Below are positions 35,292 to 44,236 of a stretch of 64,000 nucleotides of DNA, in pieces. Each line of letters starts with the position of its first letter. Positions within the stretch are counted from its first letter, which is position 1. Position numbers and translations under genes: made by a program. The stretch comes from Mesorhizobium_K sp040049215 (GTDB taxonomy: Bacteria; Pseudomonadota; Alphaproteobacteria; Rhizobiales; Rhizobiaceae), in NCBI RefSeq assembly GCF_040049215.1, contig NZ_JBDZDN010000001.1, positions 2,170,001 through 2,234,000 of the forward strand. The letters are read 5' to 3'. Below the pieces are notes generated by a model. The model ran no database searches, had not been told where the DNA came from, and worked only from the letters and a program-made list of their open reading frames with translations.

Positions 35292-36115
35292 TGCAGTTCG
35301 CGCTCCCGAAGGTCGCTCACCGACTGCTGCTCGGATCGATCGTGCTGCTGGCCTATGTCTTCCTCTACGTGCCGATTCTGCACATCACGCTGGCGTCGTT
35401 CTCCAAGGACATCGTCTGGCCCTATCCGATCCGCTTCACCTGGAATGCCTATGCCGCCCTGCTGAAAGGCACGATTTATCACGAGGCGCTCTGGAACAGC
35501 CTGCTTCTGGGACTGGGAACAGCCGTGCTTTCGACGGCGCTTGCAACGCTGGCGGTGTTCAGCGTGCTGAAATACCGCTCGCGCTGGAAGGGCGTAATCC
35601 TCTTCCTGTTCGTCGCGCCGCTGTTTGTCGCCGATGTGTTGCTCGGGATTTCTACGCTGATCCTCAATGGGCTGTTTCTCGAAATACCGGGAAACATCGT
35701 CTCCGCCATTCTTGCCAACACCGTGCGCGCCTTCACCTATGCGATGCTCATCGTGGCCACGCAGCTCTATCGCTACAACTGGAAGCTCGACGACGCCGCA
35801 ATGGTGTTCGGCGCGGGTCCGATCCGGACCTTCTTCGAGATCACCTTGCCGAATATCTGGCCGGCCCTGCTCGGCGCCTTCATCGTCACCTTCATCCTGT
35901 CGTTCAACAATCTGGACATATCGTTCTACACGCTCGGCGCAGTGCCTACGCTGCCCTCCGTCGCCTGGGGATCCCTGCGCTTTGGCATCAAGCCCGAACT
36001 CTACGCCATCGCCGCGCTGGTGAACGCCGCCGTGCTGCTTTGCCTCGCCATCATGTTCGTCCTGATGAAGTCGGGCACGGCGGGTTTCGGCTACAAGGAA
36101 GGCCGAGACGACTGA
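35291..36115 (+). CDS. ABC transporter permease, PotC-like
   Basis: Second inner-membrane subunit, 274 residues. The EAA-type loop reads DDAAMVFGAGPIRTFFEITLPN. ATG 35291 overlaps the previous stop by one base; the frame is open upstream but only inside the PotB-like gene. Last gene of the aminotransferase-importer operon. The 177 bases after it hold nothing recognised before the repeat region at 36293. Confidence 0.93.
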   Translation: MQFALPKVAHRLLLGSIVLLAYVFLYVPILHITLASFSKDIVWPYPIRFTWNAYAALLKGTIYHEALWNSLLLGLGTAVLSTALATLAVFSVLKYRSRWKGVILFLFVAPLFVADVLLGISTLILNGLFLEIPGNIVSAILANTVRAFTYAMLIVATQLYRYNWKLDDAAMVFGAGPIRTFFEITLPNIWPALLGAFIVTFILSFNNLDISFYTLGAVPTLPSVAWGSLRFGIKPELYAIAALVNAAVLLCLAIMFVLMKSGTAGFGYKEGRDD

Positions 36116-36681
36116 CGCAAGGCCCGGTTCTGCCGTCCGCCCCTGTTGCTCTTGGTGCGCGCTGCGCCGCCGCTGCGCAGATGTTTCACGCATCAGTGCC
36201 CGCACAGATAAGGGCCGAAAGTTAGGAGGAGGATTGGCGGTTGATGCAGCGGCCACCGGGCGAACTGGTTTTTGATATCGATCCGCTAGACTAGGAGTGA
36301 GACGGGAAAAATGTCGGACTGAATGGTGAACCGAGCAGTCTTACGATAACCGGTCTCTGCTCTCAATTCGCTGATAACACGGAAAAAACAGGGAAATTCT
36401 GCATTAGTCGACCAGAGAGTGCCGTCTACGGTCGAAGTCGCATCGCGATTTCAAGTAGTTACAGAGCAGCCCCTGTAGCGGGACATCAGGGAATTTTTTC
36501 TCAAGAACAGGGAAGCGTGGCAGCATAACAGGGAAAATTGCCGCGAAAAATTGCCGTAAGCCGGGATCGAATTGTCGTTAGGTGGGATCGGATTGTCGTT
36601 ATCGGGGAATTCATTGCCGATCTATGGGATAGGAATGTGCGTCGCTGATTGGCAAGTGTCGCGAGACGGGAACGAATTGGC
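36116..36681. other. Repeat-bearing intergenic region
   Basis: No gene. It contains one copy of a dispersed ~106-base sequence (36293-36398) and a degenerate 21-bp tandem array (from 36489), both described separately. Confidence 0.7.
36293..36398 (+). repeat. Dispersed repeat, copy A
   Basis: Starts AGGAGTGAGACGGGAAAAAT and continues with GAATGGTGAACCGAGCAGTC, ending at a CAGGGAA. It matches 52637-52742 in the same orientation with few differences in the first 60 bases. Copy B lies beside a recombinase remnant and a methylase gene, so this is likely the edge of a related mobile element. Confidence 0.75.
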
Positions 36682-36688
36682 CTAGGCT
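36489..36688 (+). repeat. Degenerate 21-bp tandem (iteron-like) array
   Basis: GGGA-headed units begin at 36489, 36510, 36531, 36563, 36584, 36605, 36626, (36647, poor) and 36668. Most lie exactly 21 bases apart; one 32-base step occurs after 36531. The best units share GGGAWYGRATTGTCGTTA. The last unit overlaps the end of the diguanylate cyclase gene. Confidence 0.75.
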
Positions 36689-37503
36689 GTGATTTGATTG
36701 CCTGCGGATGAGACGCGGTGGTCGCTTGGTAGCTCGCCCCGACCTCCGGCCATCGCGGCGATCGAACTGCGGTTGCGGCCATTCCTCTTGGCAAGCACCA
36801 GTTGTTCTTCCGCGGCCTCGACCAATTCGTCGAAGACAAGTTGATCCTCGAAGACGATACCCCCGACGCTGACGGTCAACAGGCACCGCTTGCCACCCGG
36901 CTCGAACAGCGTGTCGGCAATGACCTTGCGCACGCGCTCAGCCACTTCATCGGCATTCTCGCGACGTGCGTTGGGCAGGAAGATACCGAACTCCTCGCCG
37001 CCCAGTCTGCCGACCAGGTCGCCGCTACGCACCGAGGCGCGTATGACGTCGGCAATGACGCGCAGTGCCTCGTCACCCCAGGAGCGGCCAAAGCGTGCGT
37101 TCACCTTCCTGAAGTGGTCGACGTCGATTATGAGCAGCGCCCCGTGCCGACCTCCTGGCTTGCCTTCAGCCGTTGCGCGGAAGGTATCCACAAGTGCGGT
37201 GAAAACCGCGCCATCGAGGAGCGAGGTCAGATGATCAGCAGATGAAACCTGATTTAGCCGCAATTTCAGCCCGGCAAGCTCGTGTTGTCGGCGGACGCCG
37301 TACGCCAGCAAGGGTGTGGCGATCACTGCGGCGATGAAGGCGGCGCTGACGACACCGGTCCAGATATAGGGTAGCCCGGCTGCGCGAAAGAGCAGGTAGT
37401 TGAAGACCAGCGCGCCGGCCACGCAGCCAACGATGATGACAAACAAGCGGCCAGCCGGCACGAACCAACTGCGCGCTGCGGGATTGCTCGTGGTATCTGG
37501 CAA
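36682..37503 (-). CDS. Diguanylate cyclase (membrane GGDEF protein)
   Basis: Makes cyclic di-GMP. The protein has two transmembrane helices (about residues 18-38 and 45-67 from the chosen start) and a GGDEF domain with intact GGEEF active site (GRLGGEEFGIFLPNARR). I choose TTG 37503 because GGAGAAGG lies just upstream; ATG 37581 would add a basic segment without a ribosome binding site. No EAL domain is present. Cyclic di-GMP controls Lap-type adhesion, and the adhesin locus begins 1.6 kb further on, so a link is plausible but not shown. Confidence 0.85.
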   Translation of the reverse strand: MPDTTSNPAARSWFVPAGRLFVIIVGCVAGALVFNYLLFRAAGLPYIWTGVVSAAFIAAVIATPLLAYGVRRQHELAGLKLRLNQVSSADHLTSLLDGAVFTALVDTFRATAEGKPGGRHGALLIIDVDHFRKVNARFGRSWGDEALRVIADVIRASVRSGDLVGRLGGEEFGIFLPNARRENADEVAERVRKVIADTLFEPGGKRCLLTVSVGGIVFEDQLVFDELVEAAEEQLVLAKRNGRNRSSIAAMAGGRGELPSDHRVSSAGNQITA

Positions 37504-37628
37504 TCGCCTTCTCCGGCATGTGGGCCCCCGCAAGCCACTATAGGTCCAACATGAATCGAAGTTTGATCCATTGCCAGGCATTTTATGCATCGATGGCAAT
37601 TTTCCGCGGGGATCGCGAAGGGTTATCG

Positions 37629-38828
37629 TCAGAAGCCGGAGATAGACTGCTCGATCTTCTTCAGGGAGCCGTTCTTGACCTGGTAAAATGGCATTGAGCG
37701 TTCGCTTGCGCCGTCAGGTCGGAAGCGGAACAGTCCGGTCGAGCCGCGAAAGCCCGTCTTGTTCTCGAGAACCTTCCTGGTCAGCCCCTTTGGGCCAGCG
37801 GCGCTGGCGATCCCAGCTGTTAGCGCCACCATGTCGTAGGCATATGCGACGTTGACGTCGGCGTCGTAGTTGAACGTGGCCTTGAAGCGAGCGGCGATAG
37901 GACCAGTTTCGCCATCATCCAGGGCGGCGATGTAGGCGCCTTCAAGCAACGGATCGTTCAGCGGATGTGCAAGCCAGCGGCTGGTACCGATGAGAGCCGC
38001 CCCCTTGCCGAGCACGCCTTTCGTCCGCAAAGGCGAAATGATCGCCGACGGATTGGTCGATCCGCTTGCAACGATGACCGCTTCGGGCTTGTCGATCAAT
38101 GCGGCCATGTCCGAGGCGGCCTTTTCAGCGCCGCCGCCGGCAGTTCTGTAGGGCAGCGTCATGACAAGTTGAGCGCCGTAGACGCTGAGGCTGTTGGTCA
38201 CCCGCTTGGAGGTCGCTTCGACGTCGCCGCCTTCGGCGACGAAGAGTACGAACTTCCGCTTGCCTTTCGCGGCGAGCGCCGCTGCGGCTGCCGCCGCGCT
38301 GTCGGCCTCGGACAAGCGAACCGAATAGATGCCGGGGCTGCCGGCAAAGTTCTCCGCCAGCACAAGGACCGGGGGACGCTTTTCGCCGGAGACCTGCGTG
38401 AGCCGCTTTGCCGCCGCAAGTTCAGTCGGGCCAATCACCGCCTTGGCGCCTGAGCCCATGGCCTCGAGGGTCATCTTGCCAGCGAGCTTGGGATCGCCGC
38501 GCGTGTCTTCGATGGTCAATGTGATGAGGTCGTTGCCCATGTCGGTCATGGCGAGACGCGCGCCGTCGCGCATCTTGCGGCCTTCGTCGCCAACGTTTCC
38601 CGGCGCGGAAAGCGGCAATAGCATCGAGACCCTGACGCTGCCCTGGCCGAGTGTGATGGCTTTCTGCGGAGTGGATGGTGCCTGGGTGACAGCCTGATCG
38701 TCGCCAGCCGTTCGCGGATCCAGAACCTCGGAAACGTCGTTCCCCGACTGGCAGGCCGACAGTCCGAGCAGGAGCGCTAGAACAGGCGCCTTCCGCAGAA
38801 GCAGGCGGATCTTTCGACCGCGTGACAT
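37629..38828 (-). CDS. Lipoprotein with type 1 periplasmic-binding fold (LpoA/LivJ-like)
   Basis: Envelope protein of 399 residues. The signal ends in a lipobox, LLLGLSAC, with Cys about residue 26. The mature part (VRVSMLLPLSAPGNVGDEGRKMRDGARLAMTDMG, GAKAVIGPTELAAAKRL) has the branched-chain-amino-acid-receptor-like fold also used by the penicillin-binding-protein activator LpoA. No transporter genes adjoin it, which favours an envelope or cell-wall role over solute import. Confidence 0.85.
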   Translation of the reverse strand: MSRGRKIRLLLRKAPVLALLLGLSACQSGNDVSEVLDPRTAGDDQAVTQAPSTPQKAITLGQGSVRVSMLLPLSAPGNVGDEGRKMRDGARLAMTDMGNDLITLTIEDTRGDPKLAGKMTLEAMGSGAKAVIGPTELAAAKRLTQVSGEKRPPVLVLAENFAGSPGIYSVRLSEADSAAAAAAALAAKGKRKFVLFVAEGGDVEATSKRVTNSLSVYGAQLVMTLPYRTAGGGAEKAASDMAALIDKPEAVIVASGSTNPSAIISPLRTKGVLGKGAALIGTSRWLAHPLNDPLLEGAYIAALDDGETGPIAARFKATFNYDADVNVAYAYDMVALTAGIASAAGPKGLTRKVLENKTGFRGSTGLFRFRPDGASERSMPFYQVKNGSLKKIEQSISGF

Positions 38829-39144
38829 CTATCCCCCTGACAACGGCGGGCTTTGGTCCGGCCGTCCCCTTCCAGCCATCGTCGTCATGCCGTGCGGCAA
38901 ATTTGCGTCAAGGCCCACGCGCCGCAGTCAATCCCACTACCGCTTATCATATGCCGGCCAAAGTTAACGTCGAGTAGGCAGCGTAGGCTGGGCGCGAGCC
39001 GTGGCGCTCCCAATGGCAAAACGAGGTCGATCAACTATTAGAATTTTAGACAAAATATGTACTGCAAGTTTTACCAATATTACCCTAATTCCTTTCCGGT
39101 AATTTGAGACAATAACAGTAGCGTCCACAAAATAGGTGGGCGTC
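38829..39144. other. Divergent promoter region, no gene
   Basis: No supported gene. The half next to the protease gene is AT-rich and carries repeated TTACC blocks (about 39070-39105). An AGGTGGG ribosome binding site precedes ATG 39145. Confidence 0.4.
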
Positions 39145-40098
39145 ATGAAGAAGAAACATAATTTCCATTTCGCAGGCATGTCGAGGGCGGTTCTGCTCTC
39201 GATCGGGCTTTTCGGATCGACTGCGGTTACGGCGAACGCGGCAACAATGCCGAAGCTGCCGGGTCCGGAACAGCCGGCGTTCGTTGGTGGTCTGCGGGTA
39301 GCGGAACCGGTCGCTGCCGTCTCTACAACAACCTTCACCTACCGGGCCTATGATGCCGAGGCGATCGGCCGCTATCTCGAGCGGGAGGCCGGCAATCCTG
39401 GCATCGACCCTGTGCAGACGGCCGCGATCATACCTGGCGTATTTCGCTCGTTCGCCATCCCGATGAAGAACTTTCCCGTTTCAGGGCGCTGGGCGCCGAT
39501 CTATCGCGCTGTCAGCGCGTGCGCGGGCAATGCTTGCGGTAGCAAACACCGGGCTTTCAACAAGATGGTCGGCTCGGCTCGGCAAGCGGGGTTCCTCGCC
39601 AAACTCGAGCGCGTCAACCGCGGCGTCAACGGGATGATCGTCTACAGGCGCGACAAGGCTGTCTACGGCAACCTGGACCACTGGGCAAAGCCGGTCGAGA
39701 TCCTGTACCGTGGTGCCGGCGACTGCGAGGATTTCGCAATTCTAAAAATGGCGGCGCTGGTCGATGCCGGCATTCCTGCGCAGAGCATGTCGCTGGTCGT
39801 CCTTCAGGACAGCCAGAACGGTGTCTTCCACGCAGTGCTCTCGGTTACGACCGGCAGCGGCATCTTCATTCTCGACAATGTGCGGAACAACGTGGTCAAG
39901 GATACCAACCTGCCAAGCTACGTCCCGCTCTATTCGTTCAGCACAGATCGTGCATGGATACACGGCTATAAGACGGGTGGATCGCAGGTCGCTGAAGCGA
40001 AGGGCGGATTTGCGTCGATCGCCCCCGGCGAGGGTCCGCAGCCTGCGACGCCGACGCGGCCCATGCGGCCCGGTTGGATGCCGGCGGTAGGGGGCTGA
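39145..40098 (+). CDS. LapG-like transglutaminase-type cysteine protease (BTLCP)
   Basis: Periplasmic protease of 317 residues. A signal peptide ends in VTANAA. The catalytic triad is visible as Cys in GAGDCEDFAILKMAAL, His in GVFHAVLSV, and Asp in IFILDNV, in the order of the LapG family. LapG cuts surface adhesins of the LapA type near their N-terminus to release biofilms, under control of the cyclic di-GMP receptor LapD. The adhesin and its type I secretion genes are the next genes along; no LapD is present in this window. ATG 39145 is preferred over the GTG at 39136 because of the ribosome binding site. Confidence 0.85.
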   Translation: MKKKHNFHFAGMSRAVLLSIGLFGSTAVTANAATMPKLPGPEQPAFVGGLRVAEPVAAVSTTTFTYRAYDAEAIGRYLEREAGNPGIDPVQTAAIIPGVFRSFAIPMKNFPVSGRWAPIYRAVSACAGNACGSKHRAFNKMVGSARQAGFLAKLERVNRGVNGMIVYRRDKAVYGNLDHWAKPVEILYRGAGDCEDFAILKMAALVDAGIPAQSMSLVVLQDSQNGVFHAVLSVTTGSGIFILDNVRNNVVKDTNLPSYVPLYSFSTDRAWIHGYKTGGSQVAEAKGGFASIAPGEGPQPATPTRPMRPGWMPAVGG

Positions 40099-40104
40099 GC
40101 TGCT

Positions 40105-40758
40105 TCAAGATCCCGAGACGAAGGCCAGCAGAACTTCTGACTCGCTCATTGGCGCACGGACGATGCTGAGCTGCGCGCGGTAGCGTCGATCCGCCGCCCC
40201 GATGACGAAACCGGTTACAACTGGCTTGTCGCCGTCGGCCGCAAGCCGCGCGAAAATATCGGCAACGTTGAGGTCTAGCGCGAGTTTCAGATCGTGCCTG
40301 CCCGCGTCACTTGGCTCGGCGGGAAGCTGACGCCGCACGAGAAGCTGAAACGCCTGGTTGAACGCGATAATCTTCTTCGACGAGGATAGTGCAAATGCCG
40401 GGGAAGGACACGCCATTAGCAAGGCGTTGACCCTTCGCAAGGATGCGAGCTTCCTCAAATCTGTATTCTCTTCCGCCAGCCAGCGCGCACAGGCCACGCG
40501 GATCGCCGAGGTGAGATTGCCGGTCTCTGGCGCCAGGGAAGATATGTCTTCGACGGTCTGGCCGAGGGTGGATTTACGGCTCATGGCAAACCGCTTTAGC
40601 GCAGTCCAGAAGAAGCGCTCAAGCCTTATACCGCGGCGGTTGCCGCCACGCACGACGACGCGGAACTCAGGTACGACATCCTCCAGGGATAGCGGCAGGT
40701 CGGCTTCACTGGACCGGACTGCCGTGGCGACGTCATCTCTCACGCAGGGCCTCGTCAC
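40105..40758 (-). CDS. RHH_4-type DNA-binding protein with PAS-like domain
   Basis: Predicted regulator of 217 residues. A ribbon-helix-helix segment (RGGNRRGIRLERFFWTALKRFAMSRKSTLGQTVEDIS, about residues 37-73) matches the RHH_4 family. A PAS-like sensor follows (PSPAFALSSSKKIIAFNQAFQLLVRRQLP to the end). The gene begins 26 bases inside the end of the HlyD gene, so it belongs to the secretion operon. It may regulate that operon or the divergent adhesin promoter in response to a small ligand; this is inference. Confidence 0.75.
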   Translation of the reverse strand: MTRPCVRDDVATAVRSSEADLPLSLEDVVPEFRVVVRGGNRRGIRLERFFWTALKRFAMSRKSTLGQTVEDISSLAPETGNLTSAIRVACARWLAEENTDLRKLASLRRVNALLMACPSPAFALSSSKKIIAFNQAFQLLVRRQLPAEPSDAGRHDLKLALDLNVADIFARLAADGDKPVVTGFVIGAADRRYRAQLSIVRAPMSESEVLLAFVSGS

Positions 40759-42028
40759 GCGCCTTGTTGATGGGCTTCAACAGATAGCTCAGGATCGTCT
40801 TGCGGCCGGTCATAATCTCGACCGTGCATATCATGCCTGGAATGATCGAAAACGACTTGCCGTCCTTGGTCAAAGCCGAACTGTCGGTCGATACCCGCAC
40901 CTGGTAATAGGGTTCGCCGGTATTCTGATCGACCAGGCTGTCGGCCGTGATAGTCGCCACCTTGCCGTCGAGACCTCCAAAAATCGAAAAGTCATAGGCC
41001 GTTACCTTGATCAGCGCGTCCTGATCCGGGCGTATGAAGGCGACGTCGCGCGGCGAGACGCGTGCCTCGACGAGCAGCGTCTCCGAGGTAGGCACGATGC
41101 CTGCGACAACCGTGCCGGGCTGCACGAATGCGCCGACTGTGTTCAATTCCATCGTGTTGACGATGCCGTCGACCGGCGACCGGATGTCGGTGCGGGCGAC
41201 CCGGTCGGTCGCTCCGCGTATCGTCTCGTCGACGACCGAGAGCTCGGCCAACGCCTGCGTCAGTTCGTCGAGTGCCTCCTGCTGGAGTTGCAGGCCGAGC
41301 TCGTCAACCTGCAGTTTTGCCTCCTCGATCGCCGCCTCGGTACGTTTGATTGTCTCGACCGACAGGGCAAGCTGGCCATGCAGTTCCGCCTGCTCGCGGT
41401 CGACGCGGATCTGTTCGGTCTGCGCCATCAGGCCACGCTTCACCATAGACTTGACGAGTTCCGCATCCTTGTCGCTGATCGCAATACTTTCGGTCAGCCG
41501 GTGCGAATTGGCCGTCGCTTCTTCAAATTCGGTCTCACGCTGATCCAGCCGCGATTTCAGCACCGAGAGCTTGTTGGCGAAATTTTCTCGCCGCGCGATC
41601 AGCAACTTCTGCTCATTGTCGCAGACGTCAGGCGCTGCGGTCGCGATTTCCTTGGGACAGACGAATGGTTCGGCGATCTTGCCGCTCTGCTCGTGCTTCA
41701 ACCGGGCGATCCGCACGCCCAGCGTGCGTGCCTTGGCCTGCTGCTCGCCGAGGCTGGAGACGCTCATCGTGTTGTCCAGTCGAACAATCAGATCATTCTT
41801 CTTGACGATCTGGCCGACCTTGACCGCTATTTCCTGGATGACGCCCGCTTCGCTTGCCTGGATGATCTGTGTCTTGGAGGCCGGGATGACCTTGCCATCG
41901 CCGCGCGCGATCTCGTCGACCTCCGCATAGGATGCCCAGACGAAAAAGGCGACGAACAATGCGCCGACAATAAACACTGACGCCGACGCAAAAAACGGCG
42001 GGCGATCTTCCTTCGAAAACATTCCCAA
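40733..42028 (-). CDS. HlyD-family type I secretion periplasmic adaptor (LapC-like)
   Basis: Membrane-fusion protein of 431 residues linking the inner-membrane ABC exporter to the TolC channel. One N-terminal helix (VFIVGALFVAFFVWASYAEV) is followed by the biotinyl-lipoyl part (ARGDGKVIPASKTQIIQASEAG), a long coiled-coil (about residues 100-270) and the C-terminal beta domain. It lies 35 bases after the ABC gene. Confidence 0.93.
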   Translation of the reverse strand: MGMFSKEDRPPFFASASVFIVGALFVAFFVWASYAEVDEIARGDGKVIPASKTQIIQASEAGVIQEIAVKVGQIVKKNDLIVRLDNTMSVSSLGEQQAKARTLGVRIARLKHEQSGKIAEPFVCPKEIATAAPDVCDNEQKLLIARRENFANKLSVLKSRLDQRETEFEEATANSHRLTESIAISDKDAELVKSMVKRGLMAQTEQIRVDREQAELHGQLALSVETIKRTEAAIEEAKLQVDELGLQLQQEALDELTQALAELSVVDETIRGATDRVARTDIRSPVDGIVNTMELNTVGAFVQPGTVVAGIVPTSETLLVEARVSPRDVAFIRPDQDALIKVTAYDFSIFGGLDGKVATITADSLVDQNTGEPYYQVRVSTDSSALTKDGKSFSIIPGMICTVEIMTGRKTILSYLLKPINKARDEALRER

Positions 42029-42063
42029 GCCCCGTATACCGGCCCAGCGCCGATATCAGCCAG

Positions 42064-44199
42064 TCAATTGTTGGTCTTCTGCAAAGCCCTTATCACGTCA
42101 TCCTTCATTCCGTCGGCCACTATCCTTCCCTGTTCGACAACAATAAGGCGGTCGACTATTTCCAGCATGCTGTATCGGTGGGTGGAGATGATCAGCGTCG
42201 TCGTGTGGTCGAAGGCCTGCTTCAACTGCTTGATCAACTGCCGCTCCGAGGCGAGATCCATCGATCCCGACGGCTCGTCCATGAAAACGATCTTCGGCTT
42301 GGTCAGCAGAAGGCGGGCGATTGCTACAGCCTGCCGCTGCCCACCGGACAGATTAGTGCCCCGCTCGCCAACGTTTAGGTCATAGCCGCGCGGATGGCGC
42401 GACACGAACTCATCGACGCCCGCCGCCTTCGCCGCATCGATTATCTCCTCGTCGGTGGCGTCTGGCCGCGCCATCAGAAGATTGTCCTTGATCGTCCCCG
42501 AGAACAGATCGCCGGCCTGCGCCACGATGCCGACGGCACTGCGCACCTCGGAGGGGTGGTACTGGCGCACGTCGACGCCGTCGATCAGGAACTCGCCTGA
42601 CGTCGGCAGGAAGAGACGACCGACCAGGCGACCGAGCGTCGTCTTGCCCGAACCGATCCGGCCGATGATGCCGATTCGCTCGCCGGGTCTGACCGAAAAA
42701 TTCAGGCCGGTCAGAACCTCGGTGTCGGTCCCCGGATAGACGAAACCGACATTCTTGAATGTCATCGCGCCCGAGCGGATTGGGCGGTTTACGAAGCCTA
42801 CGGTGTCGGGCCTGTCCTCCGGCTGGCTCATGATCGAGTTGAGCACCCTGAGTGACAGCATCGCCTGGCGAAAACGCGAAAGTGTGATCGCGATCTGTCC
42901 GAGTGGCGCCACCGCGCGACCGGACAGCATGACGCTCGCGATGATTGCGCCGGTCGAGACCTGCCCTTCCGAGAAAGCATAGGCGCCACAGACCACCAGC
43001 GCCACCGTCACCATCTGCTGCAGGAATTGCATGATGTTGGCGGTCGCGGCGGACATGCTCTTGATCTGCTCGGAGGTATTGGCGGCGTTCTTGGAGTGCT
43101 CACGCCACTTGCGCAGAAGGTAAGGCTCGGCCTGCAAGGACTTGATCGTTTCGACGGTCGAGATCGATTCGACGAGCAGCGACTGCCGCTGCGAGGCTTC
43201 GTTCATCGACGCCGCCACATATTTGCCGATGCGCCGCTGGGCCACCAGCCCGACGATGACAGAGATGACGAAGGCGATTGCAGGGACGATGGCCAGCCAG
43301 CCCGCGATCGCGTAGATCACCAGCAGGAATACGAATACGAACGCAGTGTCGATGAATGTGCTGATCGTGTTAGAGGTGAAGAACTCACGCACGAACTCGT
43401 ACTGGGTCACCCGATTGGCATATTCGCCGGTCGAGGCAGGCCGCGCCGCCAGCGACGTGTTCAGAACCTTTTCGAAGAGCAGATAGGAGATGCGCAGATC
43501 CGCCTTGCGGCCTGCGTGGTCTATGAGGGCCGCACGCGCGGTCTTCAGAAGAAGGTCGAATAGGATCGCCATGCTGACACCGATCGCCAGAACCCAGAGC
43601 GTCGAAATCGCCTTGTTGGGCAGAATGCGGTCGTAGACGTTCATGGTGAAGATCGGCGAGGCGATGGCGATCAGGTTGATGAAGACCGCCGCCAGCCCCA
43701 CGCGATAGTAGGAGCGCCAGAAGTCGCCGAGCGTACCTGTCAGCCAGTGGCGCCGCTCTATCTTCTGGGCCAGCCCCACATTCATGTTCTCCGCGGCGTT
43801 CACGTAGGAAATTGAGAAGGAGACGCCGGCCTCTATCTGGTCGCCAAGCAGCCGGGTCCTGGTGACCGATGTGCTGCCATCCTCCTGCGGCGCGGTAACG
43901 TAGCCGTCGATGTCGGGAGCGTCCGCAAGGAGCGCGATAGGCGGCAAGCCAGCGCGGAAAACGATTGCCGGTAGATCGAAACGCCAGCGCCAGAAGTCGC
44001 GGCTGTCGAAAGAGCTGACCTCCAGGCCGATCCGCTCGGCAAGATTCCTGATTTCGTCGATGCCGATGCGGTCGCTGGAGAGGGGCACGCCGGAAAACAG
44101 CACGGTCTCGGCACTCGGGCGACCGAGATAGGCAGCCACAGCCGCGAAGCAAGATTTGAAGCCTGTGTTCGCGGGCCGGATCTTTTGGTGCTGATTCAA
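42064..44199 (-). CDS. Type I secretion ABC transporter (LapB-like)
   Basis: Exporter of 711 residues that pumps the adhesin across both membranes with HlyD and TolC partners. The N-terminal ~130 residues form a C39-like domain that seems to lack the catalytic arrangement (KSCFAAVAAYLGRP in place of DCGxxCL), so it probably only docks substrate. Six helices follow (about 155-430). The ATPase has Walker A GRIGSGKTT, signature LSGGQRQAVAIARLL, and Walker B KIVFMDEPSGSMD. Confidence 0.94.
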   Translation of the reverse strand: MNQHQKIRPANTGFKSCFAAVAAYLGRPSAETVLFSGVPLSSDRIGIDEIRNLAERIGLEVSSFDSRDFWRWRFDLPAIVFRAGLPPIALLADAPDIDGYVTAPQEDGSTSVTRTRLLGDQIEAGVSFSISYVNAAENMNVGLAQKIERRHWLTGTLGDFWRSYYRVGLAAVFINLIAIASPIFTMNVYDRILPNKAISTLWVLAIGVSMAILFDLLLKTARAALIDHAGRKADLRISYLLFEKVLNTSLAARPASTGEYANRVTQYEFVREFFTSNTISTFIDTAFVFVFLLVIYAIAGWLAIVPAIAFVISVIVGLVAQRRIGKYVAASMNEASQRQSLLVESISTVETIKSLQAEPYLLRKWREHSKNAANTSEQIKSMSAATANIMQFLQQMVTVALVVCGAYAFSEGQVSTGAIIASVMLSGRAVAPLGQIAITLSRFRQAMLSLRVLNSIMSQPEDRPDTVGFVNRPIRSGAMTFKNVGFVYPGTDTEVLTGLNFSVRPGERIGIIGRIGSGKTTLGRLVGRLFLPTSGEFLIDGVDVRQYHPSEVRSAVGIVAQAGDLFSGTIKDNLLMARPDATDEEIIDAAKAAGVDEFVSRHPRGYDLNVGERGTNLSGGQRQAVAIARLLLTKPKIVFMDEPSGSMDLASERQLIKQLKQAFDHTTTLIISTHRYSMLEIVDRLIVVEQGRIVADGMKDDVIRALQKTNN

Positions 44200-44236
44200 G
44201 GCCTGACCGCTTTCACTCGGCGGCTTGCCACCGAGG

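Noticed and set aside
34928..36256. Long minus-strand frame over the two permease genes
   Set aside because: Antisense shadow of conserved membrane proteins caused by high GC.
36489..36688. CRISPR array
   Set aside because: The 21-base units are contiguous and degenerate, with no conserved repeat alternating with unique spacers, and no cas genes occur.
40358..41980. 540-codon plus-strand frame over the HlyD and RHH-PAS genes
   Set aside because: Antisense shadow; translation is Arg/Asp/Leu-rich and lacks motifs.
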